Assembly (NCBI GenBank): GCA_965370045.1
Contig: CBDUSI010000067.1
Span: 1-25,269 of the forward strand
DNA: 25,269 nucleotides
Source: CAZONU01 sp965370045
GTDB lineage: Bacteria > Planctomycetota > SZUA-567 > JAKLDR01
Reading direction: 5' to 3'
Position numbers and translations under genes: made by a program. The notes beneath the pieces were generated by a model. That model had not been told where the DNA came from. It did no database searches and saw nothing but the letters and a program-made list of their open reading frames with translations. Positions 6,548 to 11,682 of this stretch are shown here, one piece after another (position 1 is the stretch's first letter; each line of letters begins with the position of its first letter).

Positions 6548-7504
6548 TTACTTTCTCTTGACGTACCTGATGGTCGCCCGGCCGCCGCTGGAGAGCCGGA
6601 CGTTCCAGTTCCTGTCTCCCCAGCGCACCCCCCAGGTGAGCGGGGTGTGGACGTAGCGGCGGCCCCGTCTGGTGTAGACGTGGGGGTGGATGCCCAGGGA
6701 TGTGCCAGTCCTGTAGTAGACCACCCCGGGGGTGGCTCGCACGTAGGGCAGGTACTCCCCGGTGGAGGTGCGCACCCCGTAGTAGCCGTAGCCGTAGGGG
6801 CCGAGCACCACCCCCCCGGAGCCGACGGTGGCCGTCGCGGCGGCGGCCCGGTAGCGGGCGGCCTTCAGGTCGGCGAGGGCCTGCATCTCCTTGAGCCACT
6901 TGGCGCGCGCCGCAGCGTCGGCGTCCAGCTTCTTGGCCTGCTGCTTCTTGACCTCCTCGGCCAGGGCGATCTTGACGTTCTCCAGTTTCTTCTCTTCCTT
7001 GGTCTTCTCCTCGGGCGCGACCCAGCGGGCGCCGTGCCTGACGTAGCCCTTGGCGACCATGATCTCCTCGGTGGTCAGCCACTGCCCGGCGACCTTCTGG
7101 TAGCCGAGCTTGCGGCGGGCGACCGCGTTGTTCTCGTCGATGGTGATCACTTTCTCATAGGCTGCCCGGGCGTCCTTGCTGAAGCCGTGCTGCCGGTCGA
7201 GCCACTGGGCGAAGGCCAGCCAGCCCGCCGCGTCCCGGGGCCGGAGTCTCGCGCGGCGCGCTGCGACTTCCGCGAGCAGTCGCTCGTTGGCGGTCTTGCC
7301 TTTCTTGATGCTGACCACCTCCGAGCGCTTGAAGGTGATCTGGGCCTTCAGCCGGCCCTGGGAGACCTCCAGCACCACTTTTTCCGCGTCCTCTTTGACG
7401 ACCTTACCCTCGCGCTCCGAGCCGTCCTTGAGCTTGACCACGTCGGCCAGGGCGGACCCCGCGACCAACCCGGCCAAGGTGATGGAAAGCATCAGCGCGC
7501 GCAT
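6548..7504 (-). CDS. Secreted protein with N-terminal beta domain and basic Tyr/Gly-rich C-terminus
   Basis: The protein is 318 aa. Residues 1-20 are a signal peptide, with likely cleavage after A-L-A before Asp21. Residues 21-70 read V-V-K-L-K-D-G-S-E-R-E-G-K-V-V...V-V-S-I, a small beta domain frequent at the N-terminus of planctomycete exported proteins. A helical TPR-like segment lies at 90-135, followed by Q-W-L-T-T-E-E-I-M, a long charged helix (165-220), and a Gly/Tyr/Arg-rich C-terminus rich in beta strands (232-318). The start at 7504 was chosen because GGAGG lies 8 bases upstream and the signal peptide begins there. It is divergent from the DUF2089 operon. Function unknown. Confidence 0.85.
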   Translation of the reverse strand: MRALMLSITLAGLVAGSALADVVKLKDGSEREGKVVKEDAEKVVLEVSQGRLKAQITFKRSEVVSIKKGKTANERLLAEVAARRARLRPRDAAGWLAFAQWLDRQHGFSKDARAAYEKVITIDENNAVARRKLGYQKVAGQWLTTEEIMVAKGYVRHGARWVAPEEKTKEEKKLENVKIALAEEVKKQQAKKLDADAAARAKWLKEMQALADLKAARYRAAAATATVGSGGVVLGPYGYGYYGVRTSTGEYLPYVRATPGVVYYRTGTSLGIHPHVYTRRGRRYVHTPLTWGVRWGDRNWNVRLSSGGRATIRYVKRK

Positions 7505-7644
7505 GGCAGACCTCCAGACTCCTCCCCTGTTATTATGACGTAAACAGAGGGGCTTTTCGGCCCAAAAAATCCGGTGGGGATCGGCAGGCGCGGGCCTGGG
7601 GGCCACACGGAGCCATAACGTCCGATAATGACGCTCTCTTCTGA

Positions 7645-7661
7645 TATTAAGAATCTTAATA
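7645..7661. promoter_or_regulatory. Operator-like palindrome TATTAAG-AAT-CTTAATA
   Basis: A perfect 7-3-7 inverted repeat lies 7 bases upstream of the -35 box of the DUF2089 operon. It stands out as A/T-rich in a GC-rich genome. It could be an operator, perhaps for the DUF2089 protein itself, or an UP-like element; the symmetry favours an operator. Confidence 0.55.
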
Positions 7662-7668
7662 TAAGACC

Positions 7669-7696
7669 TTGACAGAGTCGTGTTACGTGATATAAT
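7669..7696 (+). promoter_or_regulatory. Strong sigma-70-type promoter of the DUF2089 operon
   Basis: Consensus TTGACA (7669-7674), a 16-base spacer and consensus TATAAT (7691-7696). The predicted start is near 7703, giving a short leader that contains GAGAGGAG (7706-7713). It is the best promoter match in the window. Confidence 0.88.
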
Positions 7697-7718
7697 TCGC
7701 CTTCAGAGAGGAGCTGAG

Positions 7719-8075
7719 TTGGAGACCCGCGAGATCGAATGTCCCTACTGCCGGGAGGCCATGCAGCCAGTGAAGGCGGCGTGTCCGCGCTGCGGGGTGG
7801 CGGTGGAGGGGCGTTTCCGGTTGCCGCGGGTGGCGCTGCTTGCGCCCGACGAGGCGGCCTTCCTGGCCGAGTACACGCTGGCGGGCTTCAGCATCAAGGA
7901 GCTCGAGAAGCGGGTGGGGATGAGCTACCCGGCGGTGCGCGCGCGACTGGACCGCATCATCGAGAGCATGCGTCGGCTTTCGGCGCCGGCCGAGGCCCGC
8001 GAGGAGATACTGAACCGGCTGGAGCGCGGCGAACTCCGCGCCGACCAGGCCGTCAGGTTGATTGAAGAGCTCTAA
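7719..8075 (+). CDS. DUF2089 family zinc-ribbon/HTH protein
   Basis: The protein is 118 aa. An N-terminal zinc ribbon has C8-P-Y-C11 and C22-P-R-C25, followed by G-R-F-x-L-P and a helix-turn-helix-like region (about 45-80: L-A-P-D-E-A-A-F...I-K-E-L-E-K-R-V-G-M-S-Y-P-A-V-R-A-R-L). The last 25 residues (R-E-E-I-L-N-R-L-E-R-G-E-L...A-V-R-L-I-E-E-L) form a SHOCT/YvlB-like motif. This is the full DUF2089 architecture, thought to be a transcriptional regulator. The start is the TTG at 7719, with GAGAGGAG 5 bases upstream; an earlier in-frame start at 7680 would lie inside the promoter. It is the first gene of an operon with the two membrane proteins downstream and is probably their regulator, with the palindrome at 7645 as a possible target. 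Confidence 0.9.
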   Translation: METREIECPYCREAMQPVKAACPRCGVAVEGRFRLPRVALLAPDEAAFLAEYTLAGFSIKELEKRVGMSYPAVRARLDRIIESMRRLSAPAEAREEILNRLERGELRADQAVRLIEEL

Positions 8076-8093
8076 TTGGGGGAAGGAGTAGCA

Positions 8094-8951
8094 ATGTCCG
8101 ATGAACGCGAACGCATAGAGAAGATGGCCGCCGAGGGGAAGATCAGCACCGAGGAGGCCGAACGCCTGAAGACTGCGCTGGAGAAGTCGGAGGAGAAAGA
8201 GGCCACCACGCCGCCGCGCGTGCCGACTGAAGGACCGGAGCTTTCCAGGCTGGCGGTGACCAGCCTTGTCCTGGCTGTCGCGGGCTTGCCCCTGTCCGCA
8301 TTGCTTGGAGTGCTCGGGCTTGCGGCCATGCTGACCGGTCTGGTCCTGGGCATCGTTGCCTTGGTGCAGATCAGGAACAGCGGTGGCAAACTCTACGGGA
8401 AGGGTTTCGCGTTGGCGGGGCTCATTCTGCCTGTCTTATTGGTGCCTTGTAGTATTCTCGCCTATTTGTGCTTGGGTGGCAATTCCGACTCGGGCCTGAA
8501 GGGCCCGCTGGAGCAACGGGAGCAACGGGAGCAACGGGAGCAGCCGAGGACGGAGAAGCGCGTCATGGAGGTCAATGCTCAGGCGGCCTTGGCCCTGGCG
8601 GAGAAAGGCCGGGGCATGGTTGAGGCGTACCTCAAGTTCAAGAAGGCCAACCCGGGGGAGTCGTGGCAGCCCAAGAAGCTCAAGCTCGGGAAGCTTGACC
8701 CGGACGGCACGCTGGGTGTCGAAGACGCGGTGGTGCTTTACGGTGCGGTGCTGATCGCCTCCGCGTCCGAGAAGCCCATGGCGTTCAAGACCACGTCCCA
8801 ACTCGGCAGCGACCCCCAGGTACAGATAGGGCGCGGCACCTACACGAAGGGCGGCAAGACCATCCCCTGCTACCAGTTCAAGGCGGCATTCAAGGTGCCC
8901 GGCGGCCAGGAGAAGGGCTCCGCGCGGGTGATCGTAAGGCTGGCGAAGTAG
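8094..8951 (+). CDS. SHOCT/YvlB-like N-terminus plus DUF4190 membrane protein
   Basis: The protein is 285 aa. Residues 1-30 (D-E-R-E-R-I-E-K-M-A-A-E-G-K-I-S-T-E-E-A) match the short motif seen at the end of the DUF2089 protein and the start of the next protein. Residues 52-127 are a DUF4190-type pair of transmembrane helices joined by Q-I-R-N-S-G-G-K-L-Y-G-K-G-F-A-L-A-G. An E-Q-R repeat (140-150) follows, then a soluble C-terminal domain of about 125 residues. The ATG at 8094 was chosen because GGAAGGAG ends 5 bases before it. It lies 18 bases after the DUF2089 stop in the same operon. The motif may let these proteins interact with each other. Function unknown. Confidence 0.85.
   Translation: MSDERERIEKMAAEGKISTEEAERLKTALEKSEEKEATTPPRVPTEGPELSRLAVTSLVLAVAGLPLSALLGVLGLAAMLTGLVLGIVALVQIRNSGGKLYGKGFALAGLILPVLLVPCSILAYLCLGGNSDSGLKGPLEQREQREQREQPRTEKRVMEVNAQAALALAEKGRGMVEAYLKFKKANPGESWQPKKLKLGKLDPDGTLGVEDAVVLYGAVLIASASEKPMAFKTTSQLGSDPQVQIGRGTYTKGGKTIPCYQFKAAFKVPGGQEKGSARVIVRLAK
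8511..8543 (+). repeat. In-gene 9-bp tandem repeat (GAGCAACGG)
   Basis: Three perfect GAGCAACGG units are followed by a partial GAGCAG. They encode Glu-Gln-Arg repeats just after the second transmembrane helix of the DUF4190 protein. The unit is a multiple of three, so slippage would change linker length without breaking the frame. Confidence 0.85.
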
Positions 8952-8953
8952 AA

Positions 8954-9436
8954 ATGCCCGACGAGCACGAACGCATCGAGCAGCTGGCCGCCGAGGGGCG
9001 GATAAGCCAGGAGGACGCCGTCCAGTTTCAGGAGGCGCTGGCCGCCGCCGAGGAGCGCGGCGCGGCGCGGGGCGGTATGGTCCTCAGTTGGACGCTGCTG
9101 GCGGTGGACGTCGCCTTGCTTCTGGGATTGGCTGCAGCCCTGCCCTTTTCCGGCCTGCACACTTTCGAAAAGATGTTCATGGATATGGAACTCAAAGAGG
9201 GACTGCCCTTCCTCACGGAACTTCTCCTTTACCTGCCGGGCTGGGGATACGCGCTTCTCTTTCTCGGACTGGCGGCGGTCATGGTGACCAAGGAGCTGCT
9301 GGTGAAGCGCAAGGCCGTGACCCTGGCGGTGAACACTGTGGTCCTGGTGGGGTTGCTGATGTTCAAGATGTTCGTCGTGTGGGCCCTCTTCCTGCCGATG
9401 GTTTCCATGATGCAGCAGCTTTCCGAGACGACCTGA
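8954..9436 (+). CDS. SHOCT/YvlB-like N-terminus, multi-span membrane protein
   Basis: The protein is 160 aa. Residues 1-30 (D-E-H-E-R-I-E-Q-L-A-A-E-G-R-I-S-Q-E-D-A) repeat the motif of the preceding protein. Three hydrophobic segments follow at about 43-65, 96-115 and 123-150. The loop F-E-K-M-F-M-D-M...L-P-F-L-T-E-L-L-L recalls a loop in GspF/PilC proteins, possibly only by chance. The ATG lies 2 bases after the upstream stop, so translation is probably coupled; only a weak TAAGG precedes it. It is the third gene of the DUF2089 operon. Function unknown. Confidence 0.82.
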   Translation: MPDEHERIEQLAAEGRISQEDAVQFQEALAAAEERGAARGGMVLSWTLLAVDVALLLGLAAALPFSGLHTFEKMFMDMELKEGLPFLTELLLYLPGWGYALLFLGLAAVMVTKELLVKRKAVTLAVNTVVLVGLLMFKMFVVWALFLPMVSMMQQLSETT

Positions 9437-9463
9437 GGATCGGGAGAGGCGGGCATCAGCCAT

Positions 9464-9517
9464 CCCGGCTTCCCAGCCAAGGGCTCCGCGCGGGCGATCG
9501 TAAGGCTCGAAGAATAG
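9464..9517 (+). pseudogene. Relic of a duplicated DUF4190-gene 3' end
   Basis: Read from 9464 the frame gives P-G-F-P-A-K-G-S-A-R-A-I-V-R-L-E-E-stop. The end of the gene at 8094-8951 is P-G-G-Q-E-K-G-S-A-R-V-I-V-R-L-A-K-stop. The DNA is nearly identical over about 30 bases (AAGGGCTCCGCGCGG then GATCGTAAGGCT). No upstream coding part remains, so a duplicated gene was probably deleted except for its tail. Confidence 0.7.
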
Positions 9518-9555
9518 CCACTTAGCGAGCCCCGCAACTTTCCCGATGTTTTACT

Positions 9556-9583
9556 GAAACTCTTGCCGTCTTGACCCGTCTAA
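9556..9583 (+). promoter_or_regulatory. Candidate ECF sigma promoter of the 38-aa ORF
   Basis: GAAACT (9556-9561), 16 bases, then GTCTAA (9578-9583) followed by G. This is close to the classical RpoE-type consensus (GGAACTT-N15/16-GTCTAA) and repeats the motif in front of the ECF sigma gene at 11027-11054. Transcription would start near 9590, 36 bases before the ORF. No sigma-70 box pair with acceptable spacing was found. Confidence 0.65.
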
Positions 9584-9625
9584 GTACCAGAGAAGAGCAC
9601 CAACCACCGCAGGGGAGGTCCGAAG

Positions 9626-9742
9626 ATGCGCACCGTCCTGAAAGAGCTTCGCAACTGGCGCGACTACCTTCCCGCGGCCTTCTGGGCGGTGGTGATGCTG
9701 GCGCTGACCATCGCCGGCCCGCTGTGGGCCACACTTACCTGA
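9626..9742 (+). CDS. 38-aa single-span membrane protein
   Basis: This short gene encodes M-R-T-V-L-K-E-L-R-N-W-R-D-Y-L-P, then a single hydrophobic helix of about residues 17-35 (A-A-F-W-A-V-V-M-L-A-L-T-I-A-G-P-L-W-A) and the tail T-L-T. A near-perfect AGGGGAGG (9611-9618) lies 7 bases upstream of the ATG, an ECF-type promoter motif lies upstream, and a strong intrinsic terminator lies 40 bases downstream, so it looks like a complete monocistronic unit. Protein family unknown. Size and topology fit small regulatory or stress membrane proteins. The function is not inferable from sequence; a link to the ECF sigma factor at 11059 is inferred from the shared promoter motif. Confidence 0.75.
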   Translation: MRTVLKELRNWRDYLPAAFWAVVMLALTIAGPLWATLT

Positions 9743-9782
9743 GTCCACACCCCGGGGGAGAAAATCCCCCTCCCCCTCCCCG

Positions 9783-9810
9783 ACCGGCCCCGCAAGGGGC
9801 CGGTTCTTTT
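9783..9810 (+). terminator. Intrinsic terminator after the 38-aa ORF
   Basis: A perfect 9-bp stem, ACCGGCCCC (9783-9791) with GGGGCCGGT (9796-9804), a GCAA tetraloop, and TCTTTT immediately after. A smaller hairpin, GGGGGA-GAAAA-TCCCCC (9754-9770), precedes it. Confidence 0.88.
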
Positions 9811-9825
9811 CCGCGCGTGAGCGCG

Positions 9826-9868
9826 CTTGTTCCTCAGGTTCGGCCCGTAGGGCCGGCTGAGGAACAAG
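9826..9868. repeat. 43-nt perfect hairpin
   Basis: CTTGTTCCTCAG (9826-9837) pairs fully with CTGAGGAACAAG (9857-9868). Inside, CGGCCC (9841-9846) pairs with GGGCCG (9850-9855) around a GTA loop, leaving only a small asymmetric bulge. No T-run follows on either strand, so it is not a standard terminator. It lies between the 38-aa gene and the convergent EEP gene. It could be an mRNA 3'-end stabiliser, a REP-like palindrome or part of a small RNA. Confidence 0.75.
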
Positions 9869-9975
9869 TCATGAGTCAAGACTACGCCATGGAGGGCGGA
9901 AGCTCGACGGTTCGACAGGAGGTCGAAAGACATCGTTAGATGATGGGTGCGAAGAAGAGGCGAGCGCACAATGCC

Positions 9976-10854
9976 TCACTCGGCCATGATGATTCTTGCG
10001 CTGACCGGCCGGTGATCCGAGAGCTTCGAGTCAAGCGGCCGGTGCTCGGCGATGCGCCAGGAGGCCGGCGCCAGCACCCAGTCGATGGCCCGGCCGCTGG
10101 CGTCCGGCGTGGCCCGCGGGTAGCTCTTGGGTGTCGAATTGAAGTCGCCGGCGGCGACCAGCGGCGGGCCTTCGTCGGCGGCCAGTTCCCCTATGACCAG
10201 TGCCGCGGCGATGCGCACCTCCTCGCTGCGGTGTTCGAGGTGCACGGCCAGGATGCGGACCTCCCGGTCCCCAGGCAATAGCAGCGTGCAGAGGAGCCCC
10301 TTCTTGCGCCCGGCGCCAATGGTTTCAAGCGTGGAATAGCCCGGGAACTTGACGAGTCGCGCGTCGGTAATCGGAAAGCGGCTGAGTACCGCGTTGCCGC
10401 AGCGCACCGTGAAGAACGGCAGGGAAACGTCCAGGTTGCGCCCTTCCGCGCGATTGGCCAGCGGCATCGCGCGGGCGATGACCTCCGCCTGGTTGACGCC
10501 GCCTGACCAAGTGGAGTCGAAGTCCACTTCGTTAAGCACCACAACGTCGGGCTTCTCGGCGGCCAGCAGGGCGGCGATCTTTCGCAGCCGGGCGAGCTTG
10601 GCGTCCTTGTCGCCCCCGGACCAGTTGCCGTCTGCCAGGCCGCGCCCGTGGGCGATGTTGTAGATGGCGATGCGCAGCTCCTTGAGCGGCTCGGCTCTTG
10701 CCTCTTGCTTTGCCGAGGCGCTGATCAGCTTCACCGCCCGCAAGGGGCTGGTCAGCCGGCTCAGGGCGTACCACCCGAAGACGAACAGAAAGAGCGCGGC
10801 GAAAGCGTAGATCGCGCGGCGGATGCGCTTCTGCCTGGGGCTGAGCAGGGCCAT
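9976..10854 (-). CDS. Membrane-anchored endonuclease/exonuclease/phosphatase (EEP) family protein
   Basis: The protein is 292 aa. A basic N-terminus leads into one transmembrane helix (about 14-32) and a complete EEP domain: Y-N-I-A-H-G-R-G (65-72, Asn66), V-L-N-E-V-D (106-111, Glu109), V-H-L-E-H (204-208), G-D-F-N-S (236-240) and S-D-H-R-P-V (279-284). These cover the metal-binding and catalytic positions, so it should be an active Mg-dependent hydrolase; the substrate (nucleic acid, lipid or inositol phosphate) cannot be told. The signal anchor places the domain outside the cytoplasm. The ATG at 10854 was preferred over one at 10929 because a promoter (10890-10862) ends 7 bases before it. 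No ribosome binding site is present, so the mRNA may be leaderless. Confidence 0.88.
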   Translation of the reverse strand: MALLSPRQKRIRRAIYAFAALFLFVFGWYALSRLTSPLRAVKLISASAKQEARAEPLKELRIAIYNIAHGRGLADGNWSGGDKDAKLARLRKIAALLAAEKPDVVVLNEVDFDSTWSGGVNQAEVIARAMPLANRAEGRNLDVSLPFFTVRCGNAVLSRFPITDARLVKFPGYSTLETIGAGRKKGLLCTLLLPGDREVRILAVHLEHRSEEVRIAAALVIGELAADEGPPLVAAGDFNSTPKSYPRATPDASGRAIDWVLAPASWRIAEHRPLDSKLSDHRPVSARIIMAE

Positions 10855-10861
10855 GGGCTCA

Positions 10862-10890
10862 AGGATACCCCAGGATGCCGCCCAGCTCAA
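10862..10890 (-). promoter_or_regulatory. Promoter of the EEP gene
   Basis: On the minus strand, TTGAGC (10890-10885), a 17-base spacer and TATCCT (10867-10862). Only TGAGCCC separates the -10 box from the ATG at 10854, which predicts a transcript starting at or next to the start codon. Confidence 0.55.
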
Positions 10891-10972
10891 GAAATTAACA
10901 CTTGCGTATCGCCCCTCCCAGGCCGACACTAGGGGCCGAGAAGGGCCCGGTGACCGCCCGACCCGGCCGCCG

Positions 10973-10997
10973 GTTAGGGCCCTAACAGGGCCTTTTT
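10973..10997 (+). promoter_or_regulatory. Palindrome and terminator-like hairpin upstream of the ECF gene
   Basis: GTTAGGGCCCTAAC (10973-10986) is a perfect 14-bp palindrome. Overlapping it, GGCCCT-AAC-AGGGCC (10978-10992) is a hairpin followed by TTTTT (10993-10997). It sits between the divergent EEP and ECF sigma promoters. It may be an operator, or may stop transcription arriving from upstream before the sigma gene. Confidence 0.5.
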
Positions 10998-11026
10998 GGG
11001 CCGTTTGCGAAAAACGGGGTTTTCCC

Positions 11027-11054
11027 GAAACCGCAGCGGGGTTCCGGAGTCTAA
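11027..11054 (+). promoter_or_regulatory. Candidate autoregulated ECF promoter
   Basis: GAAACC (11027-11032), 16 bases, then GTCTAA (11049-11054) followed by G. Box sequences and spacing match the motif at 9556-9583. Only 4 bases separate the -10 box from the ATG at 11059, so transcription would begin at or beside the start codon. ECF sigma factors commonly activate their own gene, which fits. Confidence 0.7.
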
Positions 11055-11058
11055 GCCA

Positions 11059-11682
11059 ATGAAGGTAGCTGGCAACAAAGCGCGTGAGGAGGCCAGGTTG
11101 CTGGCCCTGGCGCGCGCCGGCAGCGGCGAAGCCTTCGACGAGCTGGTGGGCCTGAACTCGGATCGCATCTACGGCCTGCTGGTAAGACTCACCGGCTCGA
11201 CGGAGGACGCCGAGGACCTGGCCCAGGAGTGTTTCCTGCGTGCCTACCGCAGCCTGGCCTCGTTCCGCGGCGGTTCGGCCTTCTACACCTGGCTGTACCG
11301 CATCGCGCTGAACCTGGCCCGCTCAAGCGGACGGTCCAGGCAGAGGCGACGAGAAGTGGAGGTTCCCATGGCGGTGGTGGCGGGCAGACGCGCGAACGAC
11401 GACGGCGACCAGCCGGACGCGCGCATCGAGGCCGCCGCGGTGGAGGACAGCCCCGAGGAGCTGGCCCATCGCCAGGAGATGATTGTGAAAGTCCAGGAGG
11501 CCATGGAAGACCTGAAGCACGAGCACCGCGAGGTGGTCGTGCTCCGGGACATAGAGGGCCTGGACTACGAGCAGATCGGGCAGTTGGTGGGGGCCACCCG
11601 CGAGGCGGTCAAGAGCCGCCTGCACCGCGCCCGCGGGGAGCTTGCCGCGCGGCTGAAGGGAATGGGCTATGCTGCGGTGTAA
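11059..11682 (+). CDS. ECF-type RNA polymerase sigma factor
   Basis: The protein is 207 aa. Region 2 spans about 26-92 (A-F-D-E-L-V...D-A-E-D-L-A-Q-E-C-F-L-R-A-Y-R-S...F-Y-T-W-L-Y-R-I-A-L-N-L-A-R). A charged linker of about 50 residues follows, then region 4 (143-196) with the helix-turn-helix Y-E-Q-I-G-Q-L-V-G-A-T-R-E-A-V-K-S-R-L-H-R-A-R. It directs RNA polymerase to a stress regulon. The ATG at 11059 was chosen over an upstream TTG at 10996 because the preceding residues look non-conserved and the ECF promoter would lie inside the longer frame. The gene overlaps the anti-sigma gene by 14 bases, so the two are translationally coupled. The linker is longer than in many ECFs. Confidence 0.95.
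   Translation: MKVAGNKAREEARLLALARAGSGEAFDELVGLNSDRIYGLLVRLTGSTEDAEDLAQECFLRAYRSLASFRGGSAFYTWLYRIALNLARSSGRSRQRRREVEVPMAVVAGRRANDDGDQPDARIEAAAVEDSPEELAHRQEMIVKVQEAMEDLKHEHREVVVLRDIEGLDYEQIGQLVGATREAVKSRLHRARGELAARLKGMGYAAV

Noticed and set aside
9571..9600. Sigma-70 promoter using TTGACC at 9571
   Set aside because: No acceptable -10 box at 16-18 bases; the ECF-type pair explains the region better.
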